Notes under the pieces: generated by a model
Told to the model about the DNA's origin: nothing
What the model saw: the letters and a program-made list of their open reading frames with translations, nothing else
Database searches by the model: none
Assembly: GCA_003339415.1 (NCBI GenBank)
Contig: PDHQ01000289.1
Span: forward strand, 1 to 42,786
DNA: 42,786 nucleotides
Source: Ophiocordyceps camponoti-saundersi (nom. inval.)
Taxonomy: Eukaryota; Ascomycota; Sordariomycetes; Hypocreales; Ophiocordycipitaceae
Reading direction: 5' to 3'
Made by a program: the position numbers and the translations under genes
Shown: positions 23,282 through 33,179 of the stretch, one piece after another
Numbering within the stretch: the stretch's first letter is position 1
How the letters are laid out: each line of letters begins with the position of its first letter

Positions 23282-25855
23282 ATTATTAATTTCTATACCT
23301 TTATCGCTTTTTAGTAATTTTATTAATAGGAGTTAGTAAAATTAGTATATTAATAGCGCTAAGCTTTTTTTATAATTATTATTATAATAGCTATTACTTA
23401 ATTTTATTAGTTTTATATTATAAAGTAAGTTTAAATATATATTAATATTATTTTTTTTATTATTATTTCTAGCTAATTATAAAATAAAGTAATTATATCT
23501 TTAAGCTTTTTAAGTATTATAATAAAATATAAGTTTAATTTAAGTTAATTCCGTACCTTAGCTATAAGGATATTTAAGTAAAAAAAGCGCTATATTTTAG
23601 TTAAAGTTATATTAAGGTAAAGATTAATATTAATAAAGATAATTTATAAAATATAATTAAAGCTAATAAGGTTAAGGTTATTCTCTAAATATATCGCTTA
23701 GTAATTAAGCGTAGCTTAAGCTAGGTTAATAGTTTTAATTCGCTTATTATATATTTCTTAAGTAACCTCGCTTAGGGGCGTAAAGAGGCTAAGTTAGAGG
23801 CTAATTGCTAGCTTAAGAAAGTTAGATATTTTAAGGGAGGACTATTTATAATAATCCTCGGAGGGGTAATAGAAGTTAAAGTCGCTATATAGGAGGGTAG
23901 CTATTAGGCTAAAGTTAAGGTAAATAATATTTTTTTAAAAGAAAGAACCTAACTTAATTATTAATAAAGGTAAGTAGATAAATATAATTTATAGTAAAGG
24001 TAAAATATAAAAAAGAATAGATATTATATTAAAAATAATAAGGGGGGTTTAAAGGGAAAAGTTTAATTATTTATAAATATAAAGAATTACTTAGCTATTA
24101 GAATTTATAAGTTTATATAATAAGATACTTAAGAGTAATAAGTAACTAAATTAATTATATTATAATTTTTATATATAAATAAAATTATAGCTAATTAAGC
24201 TATAAAGCGCTATATATATAAGATAATTACGCTTTTATATATTTTAAAAAAAGTCTTAATTTTTATTAAAGGTAGATAGGGTAAAAGTTTATAATTATAT
24301 TAAGGTAAATAAGGGGGCTCCTTATCCCTTACTAGCTCCTTATCCTCTTTAAGTATTAAGAGTAATATTAGTTCTACCACGGCCCCTTTTTAGTACCGGA
24401 CTAAGGTTTTTATTTATATTAAATTAAATTATAGCTTATAACTATAATAAGAGCGGGAAAGATCGCTTCTAAGATTAAACTTTAATAAAGCTATTACTAG
24501 ATTAAGATTAAGTTAGCTATAAATAATCCTAAAACTTATATAATTAATAAGCGTAATTATTATATACTTAGTCCTAATATACTTTTAAAGTAAGATAATC
24601 CTAGGATTATAAGGCGTAATATCCCTTATAAAGGATATAGCTTTTAGTTTTATTTTTAGCTAAGGCTAAGTATACGCCCTCCTTTTCTAAATACGCCGCG
24701 GCTACGTAAAAGCTATAGCGTAGTTATTTATAATAATATTTTGCTATATATCTAAATTAGTAATATTAGTAATATTAGTAATATTAGTAATATTATTAAA
24801 GCTATATTATATTATTATAAACCTTAACTTAGGAGATTTTTATATTTATTATAAGTTTATTTTATATAAGTTTATTAATATCTATTATATTAATAACTTT
24901 TAATATTAAATATATATATATAACGCCTTTATTATAAGGCGAAAGGGCTTAGACTTAGGTAATTTTAACCTTATTAATATTTTTAATTTATTATATAAGT
25001 ATATCTTAGTTATTATAAGCGGCCTTTATATATACTCTTCTTACTATAATAAAGTAAGTCCTTTAACTATAAACTACTTCTTTTTTATAATAAAGATTTA
25101 CTTAACTAAAGCTACTTACCTTTTATACTTTAGATAAAATATAATTATAATATCTTTACTAAAAAGCTATTATATTATTAATATAGCTTTATATTTTAAA
25201 GCTATATTTATAGCTTATATAATCTTTTATAAAGTTAGTTATAAGGTATTTATATTAATTATAGTATTTTTTATAAATATAATAATTTCTCTATTAAAAT
25301 AGCTTAAGATAAGTTTAATTATTATATATTTATTAATAGCTATAAACGCTTATATTAAGCGAGCTTAATTAATATTAAAATTAGCTATTAATAAGAAAGC
25401 TTTTTATATAGCTTTAGTAATTATTTTCTTAATTAACTTAATAATTTTAGGTAAAAGTTAGGTCTTAGTTTAGTTTAAGGTAACTATATATTTTTTATAA
25501 AATTTAGCCTTAAGGGCTATTATAATATCCTATATTTTAGAAAACGCTACGGCTAATATTACTATAATAAGCTTATTATATATATCCTTTATATTATAAT
25601 TATTAAGGCACCGTGCTTAGTCTATTACTTTATTTATCTTAATATTATTATTATATTACCCTTAGCCGGACTAGGGATATTATAAGGATTAACTTAGTCC
25701 CCGCGACCCCTTATTTATAATTATAGGAGTATCGCCTATTCCTTAGGCCCCGGCCTTAGCCGCTATAAGCGCTATTATTATCTCCTTAGTAATAAATATA
25801 TTATAGTAAGCGGAATATTAAATAATAGGTCTTATCTTATTATTATAAAAAGTTA
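23282..25855 (-). pseudogene. ORF1 and start of ORF2, LINE family 1 copy 1
   Basis: This is the 5' part of LINE copy 1, homologous over its whole length to copy 2 (17,520-18,290 plus 21,402-23,264) and in reverse to 30,004-32,560. ORF1 lies at about 25,800-24,500 and the endonuclease part of ORF2 at about 24,450-23,282. It contains a short tandem repeat (AGTAATATT, four copies near 24,761-24,795) not seen in this form in the other copies. Confidence 0.65.
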
Positions 25856-25868
25856 AAATTAACTTTTT
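25856..25868 (+). repeat. Target-site duplication AAATTAACTTTTT of the outer LINE (right copy)
   Basis: It matches 9352-9364 and marks the 5' end of LINE copy 1. Confidence 0.88.
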
Positions 25869-26462
25869 AAATTAAACTTTTTATTAAATAATAAATAGGA
25901 AATTTAGGAGTTTTTTATAAAGTTTAATTACTTTATTATTAAATATAAAGTATTTTTAGCTTAAATTAAATCTATATTTTAAAATTATTTACTTTTTAAC
26001 TTTAATATAAGCTTTTTTAAAAAGGCTAAAAACTTATATATAATATATAAGGAATTTTATTAGTTTATAAAAATATAGTTTTTTATAAGAAAAAAACTTA
26101 TAAAACTTAAAAATATAAATAATATATCTAAGTAAAAAGTAAACTAAATCTTATAATTTTATATTATTAAATACTATTAATAGCTAAAATACTAAGTTTA
26201 ATAATAAAGTTATAACTTAAATAATATATAATATTTAATAAAGAATTTCCGCTATATACTTATAATTATAAAAGACTTTTATAATTATTTTTAAATATAG
26301 CTAACTTACTTATTAATTTCTAATATTAAATTAAAGCTATTATAATAAACTATAGCTATAAAAATAATAATTAAAATAATATTATAATTTCTCTAAACGC
26401 TTAATTATATAGTTATTATTATTAATTTTAATAAGTATATTAAAACTTTTATTAAAAGGTAA
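25869..26462. other. Interior of the outer element, right part
   Basis: This is AT-rich RIP-mutated sequence without a recognisable gene. It includes 26,018-26,260, which matches 651-895 in inverted, permuted order. Confidence 0.5.
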
Positions 26463-26820
26463 TATTATATATTAAATCCACTTTTAAATTTTCCTAAAAT
26501 ATTTTATAATAATTTTTTAAAAAGTTTATTAGCTTTTATATAACTTTAAAAACCTTATTATAGAATTACTAAGAAAAGACTTTTAAGGGAAATTACTTAA
26601 GATATAATTACTCTTTTATTAGGATTTTACTAGGATTTTTAAGCGGATTTTTATACCCTTTTCTATCCTTATTAATATATATATACCTTTATATATTTTA
26701 TTAAGATTTCACTTATAAGAGTTTTTTATCTTTTCTCTCTTTTCTCTCCTTAGCTTAGAATCTTTATTTATAGTGCTAATACTATTATTTACTTAATATA
26801 TTTCTAAGCTATAATATTAC
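26463..26820 (+). repeat. Right copy of the outer 356-bp direct repeat
   Basis: It aligns without large gaps to 1214-1292 followed by 8309-8584. The uninterrupted sequence here shows the original site (TTAGCTTTTATATAAC) into which the gypsy element inserted in the left copy. Confidence 0.8.
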
Positions 26821-27171
26821 TTATATTTTTTATTTAACTTTAAATAAAAAAATAATAAGTAAAAGAGGTATAGTTTATAATATCTTTTCTCTTTATATAT
26901 TATATAAAATTTATTTCTTTTTTTCTTTTATTAATTATTTTTTCCTTTTTTATTATTATATTTTTAATATTAACCTTATTAAGTTATTAATTTACTATTA
27001 AATTATTAAAGGAGGACTATCTAGTAAAGGCTAGTTAAAAGGGGTTATATTATTTAGTTAGGTAACTAATAACTTATTAGCTATAAGAATAGGTACTTAT
27101 ATTCCCAAGACTTAATGCTTATATTAATTAATTAAGGGGTATTCGACTAATTATTCTATTAACTTATTTTC
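26821..27171. other. AT-rich junction between transposons and the gene island
   Basis: This is RIP-like sequence without a recognisable gene or repeat partner in the window. CA and TG reappear gradually from about 27,108 (CCCAAGACTTAATGC), and composition becomes normal within a few bases of 27,172. Confidence 0.6.
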
Positions 27172-27511
27172 TTATGCCCTGTGGTTGGCCCATTTGATCC
27201 CTCCACTAACCAGCACTCTAGCTGTACCTATGTAGGCTCTGCCTTCCCTTGATCTCGGTGCCTAGGTACCCCACCTATAACCGGGGCTGTGCTTCCCACT
27301 TGCGCTACCTACTCGGAGGTCGAGAAGGCAAGCTCAAGGAAGTCGCATCTACCGCGATAGCGCAATCGCGAAACACATCCTCCCTTGCACACCGTTGTCA
27401 CGGTCACTGCTTTGACCGACGTACGTGAAGGATTCTCGCCATCCTCTTTCGCATCTCCCCTTTCGACACACATTGGCTGCGGCGAACCGAAGAAACCAAG
27501 TTCACGTCAAG
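27172..27511 (+). promoter_or_regulatory. Upstream region and 5' leader of rpn8
   Basis: About 340 bp of ordinary composition separate the RIP-mutated block from the rpn8 start codon, so promoter and leader must lie here. I see no TATA box at a typical place and no copy of the yeast proteasome control element GGTGGCAAA. The most notable structure is a GC-rich inverted repeat at 27,353-27,370. Confidence 0.5.
27353..27370. promoter_or_regulatory. Inverted repeat CGCGAT-n6-ATCGCG upstream of rpn8
   Basis: The perfect 6-bp arms are 142-159 bases before the rpn8 ATG. It could be a binding site for a dimeric regulator, but no known fungal motif is matched and chance cannot be excluded. Confidence 0.25.
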
Positions 27512-28678
27512 ATGCCGACTACCACCGCAGAAACGCTGTCTCTTGTCACTCGAAACGTTTCCGTCGCTCCTTTGGTCTTGCTGTCTGCCGTCGATCACTA
27601 CAATCGGACAGTGCAAAACAAGACGAAGAGACGTGTTGTTGGTGTCCTTTTGGGGCAGAACGATGGCAAAAATGTTCGAGTGTCGAACAGTTTCGCTGGT
27701 GCGCCTGATAACTCTCTTGATATCAAAACTGTTGCCTGACTGTGACACAGTTCCTTTCGAAGAAGACGACAAAGATCCTTCGGTGTGGTTTTTGGACCAC
27801 AACTACGTTGAATCAATGAATGACATGTTCAAGAAAGTAAATGCACGAGAGAAACTCATAGGATGGTATCACTCTGGCCCCAAGCTGCGAGCATCCGACC
27901 TCAAGATCAACGATCTTTTCAAACGGTATACTCCCAACCCATTGCTAGTGATCATCGATGTTCAGCCCAAGGAGTCTGGTGTGCCGACGGATGCCTACTT
28001 TGCAGTTGAGGAAATTAAAGACGTGAGTAATTCCGATACCGAATCATGAGCCAAGCTAGACGGCTCGTTATATTTTGTCAACTTGCTTTACTGATATTAC
28101 TATAGGATGGCACCACTACAGCCAGAACATTCGTTCATACTCCATCCATTATCGACGCCGAAGAGGCTGAAGAGATCGGCGTGGAGCATTTACTGCGAGA
28201 TATACGTGATGTGGCCGTCGGTACCTTGTCTACCAGGGTGACAAACCAGCTCCAGTCGCTGCAAGGGCTTCATTTGCGACTTCACGACATCGGGACTTAT
28301 CTGCAGAAGGTTCTGGATGCACAATTACCAGTCAATCATGCTATCCTCGGCAATCTTCAAGACGTTTTCAATCTTCTACCAAACCTTTCGAGTCCCGAAG
28401 GTGACGGCAAGGCAGGAAGCGGCCAACTCGCGCACGCCATGAGCATGAAAACAAATGACCAGCTTATGGCAATCTACCTCAGCAGTTTGATCCGGGCCAT
28501 AACAGCATTTCACGATCTGATTGAGAACAAGATCCAGAACCGACAGCAGCAAGAGGAAAAGGAGGCAAAAAAGGATGATGGTCTGAAGGATGAAAAAGAG
28601 AACGGATCAGGAGCTGCCAACGGTGATTCTAAGGATAGTGCACCAAAGGAAAAGGAAAGCAACCAGAAAAAGAAATGA
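27512..28678 (+). CDS. rpn8: 26S proteasome regulatory subunit Rpn8 (PSMD7), three exons
   Basis: Rpn8 is a lid subunit of the 26S proteasome. It pairs with the deubiquitinase Rpn11 and holds it in place. Exons are 27,512-27,698, 27,751-28,022 and 28,106-28,678, giving 343 residues, close to the usual length. The MPN domain fills roughly residues 12-150. It contains [14 protein letters not shown] (residues 100-113), where the second His of the catalytic JAMM motif is Gly and the metal-binding Asp is absent, as expected for the non-catalytic partner. Then come the family blocks [20 protein letters not shown] and [17 protein letters not shown], the C-terminal helices that join the lid bundle, and a charged Lys/Glu-rich tail of about 50 residues. 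The start fits the conserved N-terminus ([14 protein letters not shown]). It converges on the SWIM gene with 285 bp between the stops. No RIP damage is visible. Confidence 0.96.
27699..27750 (+). other. rpn8 intron 1 (52 bp)
   Basis: The donor is GTGCGC and the acceptor ACAG, with a branch-like CTGAC at 27,736-27,740. Splicing joins S-F-A to V-P-F-E-E-D-D, the conserved protein sequence; without splicing the frame stops at 27,739. The donor is weaker than the usual fungal GTANGT. Confidence 0.9.
28023..28105 (+). other. rpn8 intron 2 (83 bp)
   Basis: The donor GTGAGT, a branch-like CTGAT (28,091-28,095) and the acceptor ATAG are all standard. It lies in phase 0 between E-I-K-D and D-G-T-T-T, and the unspliced frame would end at 28,049. 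Confidence 0.92.
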
Positions 28679-28898
28679 AACGACTCGGGTGATACAGCTG
28701 CACGAAACTATCCCCGAATAGAGGAAAAACGACAAAGGGCAAGCCGGACCCTTACTGCTCCTTACATCGCCAGTCGTAGAATTGCTATGACATTCCACAT
28801 GAGCGAGCATTTCAATAGGGTGAAGCTATTCTCACCAAGAAAGCAATGGTTTTCGATGCTTCTGTACACGCTGGTTATGTGCGTCTACTAGGAGTCTG

Positions 28899-28904
28899 AA
28901 TAAA
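28899..28904 (+). terminator. Possible poly(A) signal AATAAA of rpn8
   Basis: It lies 221 bases after the rpn8 stop, inside the 285-bp convergent intergenic region. No equally good signal is seen for the opposite gene, whose transcript probably overlaps this region. Confidence 0.5.
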
Positions 28905-28963
28905 GAACATTCTAAGCGTTCGAGGAGTAACATTTGAATGATGTTATGATAATAGAAGACTCA

Positions 28964-29776
28964 CTAATTGCCTGCTACTATTCCAGCCATTTCTGTTCTC
29001 GAAACTCTCTTGATGATTACATGCTTTCCCGAAACACCTGGCCAGATGTCGGCTAGGAAGCAAGCCATAAGGTGCTTACAGCAAGGTAGATTTTCAGCGC
29101 GTTGTGGTGATGCGGTCGCACATTTGCCGCCAAAAATCGACGTCTGCTTCTTCATTCCTGAAGTAGTTGCTGTTCTCAATGATGAAGGCGGTATTCCTAA
29201 CGGTAGTCGTGAGGATGACTGCATCAAATCCGGCGTTTGCTCTGCCTCGGGCTGCGCATGGCTGGTGAAGGCCTCGATAGCAAAACTCGTACACGAGCAG
29301 CTCCAAGCGTCGACATGAACAACGCGATATACTGCGACTGGCGCCGGCTCTCTATCTCGACGTCGCGTATCTGAAGACTTCACAACGTACAGCCGAGCTG
29401 AAGGTGGTTGCCGACCCCCAGCATGATCGACGACCGCAGGCGACGCGAACGATTCAACATCTGCATCGATATCTCCAACCCAATCTCGATCACCAGCGCT
29501 GTTAACCAGGCTATGCGGTTTACGATAACACGCGGGAGAGCTCTCGTCCTGAGCAATCGCGTTACCGAGCACAGATAAGCGGCTTACTGCTTTGCGGTCA
29601 AGGAGATCTAGTGCCGGCAAAATAATGCTAGGGAAGAGGACGTGTAGGGTCATGAGCATAACCTCGACGTCTTTAGGTAGCGGCGCGTGCGGCTGTGGCG
29701 TGCGAGAAGCGAATGATCGTGAGAGCGGAGCCATAAGAGACGTCAAAAATTGACGCTGGGTATCGAGGTGTCCCAT
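28964..29776 (-). CDS. sws1: SWIM zinc-finger protein, Sws1/ZSWIM7-like, 270 residues
   Basis: Proteins of this family (Sws1, Shu2, ZSWIM7) work with Rad51 paralogs in a Shu-type complex that supports Rad51 filaments in homologous recombination. The sequence shows an N-terminal helical segment with LMTLHVLFPSIILPALDLLD (residues 41-60), as in fungal homologs, a variable middle and a SWIM motif C-x-C-xn-C-x-H: C160-S-C162 after VDAW, then C233-K-H235 in PCCKHLMACFLAD. The spacer of 70 residues is long, includes FGG before the second half, and could hide an unrecognised intron, though the frame is open throughout. The family assignment rests on these motifs. The ATG is only about 40 bp from RIP-mutated DNA, so its promoter is short or altered. 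Coding sequence is undamaged. Confidence 0.72.
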   Translation of the reverse strand: MGHLDTQRQFLTSLMAPLSRSFASRTPQPHAPLPKDVEVMLMTLHVLFPSIILPALDLLDRKAVSRLSVLGNAIAQDESSPACYRKPHSLVNSAGDRDWVGDIDADVESFASPAVVDHAGGRQPPSARLYVVKSSDTRRRDREPAPVAVYRVVHVDAWSCSCTSFAIEAFTSHAQPEAEQTPDLMQSSSRLPLGIPPSSLRTATTSGMKKQTSIFGGKCATASPQRAENLPCCKHLMACFLADIWPGVSGKHVIIKRVSRTEMAGIVAGN

Positions 29777-29815
29777 ATTCGTTGCCGGGCACGAAGCACA
29801 AACATATGCTATTTA

Positions 29816-30003
29816 TAAAAGATATATAGGTACCTTAGGGGGAAAAGGTAGAAGCCTACCAGTCTTATAAGCTAGTCCTAAGCTTATATATAGCATTAAT
29901 CTTATAGCCTAAGTATCTCCTACTAAATTTTATATAAAGGGTATATTATTATAAGGGGGATTCTTAAAATAGATTTTATTAAGATTAATATACTTATATA
30001 TAA
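29816..30003. promoter_or_regulatory. RIP-affected flank next to the SWIM gene start
   Basis: This 190-bp AT-rich stretch is not part of the LINE that follows but has a RIP-like composition, with a few CA left (CCAGTC, AGCATT). It probably was single-copy upstream DNA of the SWIM gene mutated by leakage of RIP from the neighbouring transposon. Confidence 0.45.
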
Positions 30004-30059
30004 ACCTTTTATAAAAATAGGATAGGACCTATTATTTAGTAATTTGCTCGTTACTATAT

Positions 30060-31560
30060 ATTTATTACGAAGGAGACGATAATAGTGCCCGCGGCGGCTA
30101 AGGCCGGGGCCTAAGGAGCGGGCGACGCTCCTATAATCGTAAATAGGGGGGCGCGGGGACTAAGTTAGTCCTTATAATATCCCTAATCTAGCTAAGGGTA
30201 ATATAATAATAATATTAAAATAAATAAAGTAACTAACTAAATATAGACCCTTAATAATAGCGATTTAAAAGATATATACGAAAAGCTTATTATAATAATA
30301 TTAGCCGCGGCGTTTTTCGAAGCTTAGGGTATTATAATAGCTTTTAAAGCTAAACTTTATAAAAAATATATAGCTACCTTAAACTTAACTAAGACCCGAT
30401 TTTTACCTAAAATTACTAAGTTAATTAAAAAAACTATTACCTAAGCTATATAAAAAGTATTTTTATAAATTATTAATATAAATATTAATTAAACTTATTT
30501 TATTTAAATTTTTATAGCTATTATTAACTATATATTTATTAAGCTTATCTTAAGCTATTTTAATAAAAAAATTATTATTTTAATAAAAAATATTATAATT
30601 AATATAAATACCTTATAACTAACCTTATAAAAGATTATATAAGCTATAAATATAGCTTTAAAATATAATATTATATTAATAGTAAAATAGCTTTTTAATA
30701 AAGATATTATAATTATATTTTATTTAGAATATAAAAAATAAGTAATATTAGTAAAATTAATTTTTATTATTTTTAGTAAAAGTATAATTTACTCTTAAAA
30801 AATATATTTTATAATTATAAAAGGAGTTTATATAGAGGCGGCTTATAGTAACTAAGATATACTTATATAGTAAATTAAGAAAGTTAATAAAGTTAATATT
30901 ACTTAAGTTAAAGCTTTTTAGCCTTAAGGCGAAGGAGCCACGCGTATATACCTTATCTTAAAAGTTATTAATATAATAAATATAAATAAATTAATATAAA
31001 ATAAACTTATTATAAATATAGAAATCTCTTATATTAAGGTTTATAATAATATAGTATAACTTTAATAATATTATTAGTATTTTTAATTCGGATATATAGT
31101 AAAATATTATTATAAATAACCTTATTATAGCTTTTATATAGCTACTATATATTTAAAAGGAGAGGGCGTATACCTAACCCTTACTAAAAATAGCGCTAAA
31201 ACCTATATCTTATATAAAGGTAACTATACCTTATAATCCTAAGATTATCTTACTTTAAAATTATACTAAGACTAAGCTTATAATAATTATATATATTATT
31301 CTTATAAATTCTAAAATTACTTTAAACTAACTTAGTCTTAAATTAGTAATAGATTTATAAAAGTTTAGTTTTAAAAGTAATCTCTTATAACGCTATCTTA
31401 GTTATAAGCTATAATCTAATTTAATATAAATAATAACCTTATACTAGCTTTAACAAGGGGCTAAGGTAAAAATAATATAATTCCTAGTACTTATAGTAGA
31501 AAGGGTGCTAATAAGGGACGCGGGGCTCCCTCTACTACCCCTATATAATTATAAAGCTTT
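30060..31560 (+). pseudogene. ORF1 (gag-like) remnant of LINE family 1 copy 3
   Basis: ORF1 proteins of this LINE group bind element RNA. At 31,069-31,110 the frame reads Y-Y-stop-Y-F-stop-F-G-Y-I-V-K-Y-Y. This is a CCHC zinc knuckle (C-x2-C-x4-H-x4-C) in which every Cys and His codon has become Tyr. Remains of further Cys-rich repeats follow up to about 31,250, then a polar tail. The start codon is lost. The region is homologous in reverse to 23,200-21,900 and to 25,800-24,500. Confidence 0.72.
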
Positions 31561-31599
31561 ACCCTCTTTACTCTTTATAAAAATTAAAACCTTTTTTTA

Positions 31600-32917
31600 G
31601 AATATATAAAAGCGTAACTATCTTATTTATATAGCGCTCCGAAGCCTTATTAGCTATAATCTTATTTATATATAAAAACCGTAATATAACCGCTTCGGCC
31701 GCCCCCCGCTTTTAAATATCTTACTATATAAACTTATAAACTCTAATAGCTAAGCTATTCTCTATATTTATAAATACTTAAACCTTTCCTTTTAGATACC
31801 TCTTACTACCCCTAATATAGCGTTTATTTTCTTTTATATTACGCCCCTACTTTAAGTTATATTTATCTACTTACCCTTATTAGTAATTTAATTAGGCCCC
31901 TTTCTTTAATAAGATATTACTTACCCTAACTTCTACTTAATAATAACTTTTTATATAGCGATTTTAACTTTTACTACCTTTTCTAAAATTATTATAAATA
32001 ATCCTCCTTTAAAATAATTAATTTCCTTAAGCTTATAACTAGCTTTTACCTTAAACTTATCACGCCCCTAAGCAAAGTTACTTAGGAAATATATAATAAG
32101 TAAACTAATATTATTAATTTAGCATAAGCTATATTAAATTACTAAGCGATATACTAAGAAAATAACCTTAATTTTATTAGCTCTAATTATATACTATAAA
32201 TTATTTATATTAATACTAACCTTTACTTTAATATAATACCGATTAAAATTTAGCGCTTTTTTTACTTAGATATCTTTATAGCTAAGGAATAAAACTAACT
32301 TAAACTAAACCTTTACCTAACTTTTATACTTAATAAGCTTAAAAATATAATAGCTTTATTTTATAAATAACTAAAAATAATAATAAAGATAATAATATTA
32401 TTATATATTTATACTTACCTTATATTATAAAAGTAATAAAACTAGGCGACGGCGGCTATTATAGTAATTATAAAATAAGCTTAATATTACTAATATATTA
32501 ATCTTACTAACTTACGCTAATAAGACTATTAAGAGGTAATAAAGGCGTAAAAATCTAAAATTAGCGCGGCCCGCTATAGCGCCTAGCGTAACTTCCTTAA
32601 TAATATTTTAATAAATTTATTAATACTTTAGATAATAAAATACTAAGCCTAGCTTTATAGCTAAGCTACGCTAAAGCTTTTATATATCTTAACGCTATAA
32701 AAATACTTAAAATTAATCTTAATATTTACTTTCTTATAAAAAGTAACCTTACTAAGCTAATAATTTTTCCTTACTTTTATTAATTTAGCCTTTTTATTTA
32801 CTTTAAATAAACCTTTCCCTTCTTTTTATATTAAATATATATTTATTATTAAGGATATTTACTTTACCCTTTATTTTATTATTTTATAGAAATTAGCTAG
32901 CTTTAATAAGATCCTAA
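31600..32917 (+). pseudogene. ORF2 endonuclease part of LINE family 1 copy 3
   Basis: The AP-type endonuclease would nick the target for primed reverse transcription. At 31,957-31,968 the frame reads S-D-F-N, the conserved SDFN motif, and it is followed by a segment typical of the link between endonuclease and reverse transcriptase (for example AAR then AQRNFLNN at 32,56x). The frame is interrupted by the insertion at 32,918. Confidence 0.65.
32904..32917 (+). repeat. 14-bp target-site duplication of the family 2 LINE (left copy)
   Basis: TAATAAGATCCTAA here is identical to 40,160-40,173. Confidence 0.92.
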
Positions 32918-33179
32918 ATATAAATAACTTTTTCACGACTTTAGACGATTAGGGTCCCTATTTATTCTTAACGCTATAATATTATAAGAATTTAGTGCTT
33001 TCTACCTCTTAGAGTCTAACTCCGCTAAGGGAATAGCCTTAAATATAAGGTCGCGGGGCAGCCCGCCTCCTAGTTTACCGTTAGTGCCGATAATACTCGA
33101 TAGCGAAACTTAGGGGCTTAACTAATCTTAATAATATCCGCGTATAAGCAAAAGTTAATATAATATAGCTACTAACTTT

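Larger units (their letters stand above)
9365..25855 (-). mobile_element. Tad1-like LINE, family 1, copy 1 (host of a second copy)
   Basis: The LINE runs on the minus strand: its 5' end is at 25,855 and its 3' end at 9365, where the minus strand ends in a (TAA)n-like tail. It is interrupted at 13,440-23,264 by a second copy. Removing that insertion and its duplicated 17 bp leaves about 6.65 kb. Its 5' part (25,855-23,282) matches the ORF1 and endonuclease region of the + strand copy at 30,004-32,560. Its 3' part (13,439-9365) holds the reverse transcriptase region and a 3' untranslated region with the conserved block near 9400-9540 (minus-strand GGTTCTAGCAGC). It is flanked by a 13-bp duplication. 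RIP has destroyed all frames. Confidence 0.88.
1214..26820. mobile_element. Outermost LTR-like element, about 2.1 kb without its insertions
   Basis: A repeat of about 356 bp is found as 1214-1292 plus 8309-8584 (interrupted by the gypsy element) and again, in direct orientation, at 26,463-26,820. Between the copies lie about 0.8 kb (8585-9364) and 0.6 kb (25,869-26,462) of unique, RIP-mutated DNA. This looks like a small non-autonomous LTR element or solo-LTR pair that later received the gypsy element in its left repeat and a LINE in its interior. I could not find a convincing target-site duplication or any coding remnant, so the class is inferred only from the direct repeats. Confidence 0.5.

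Noticed and set aside
27385..27708. Open frame of 107 codons overlapping the start of rpn8
   Set aside because: It is out of phase with rpn8 exon 1 and its protein has no recognisable features.
27404..27816. Minus-strand open frames opposite rpn8 exons 1 and 2
   Set aside because: They lie antisense to a well-supported conserved gene and show no domain.
28607..28810. Minus-strand 67-codon frame over the rpn8 stop
   Set aside because: It covers the complement of the Lys-rich rpn8 tail and the intergenic region; it is a by-product of composition.
28968..29318. Plus-strand open frame of 116 codons opposite the SWIM gene
   Set aside because: It is antisense to the SWIM motif region, and the minus-strand frame explains the sequence better.
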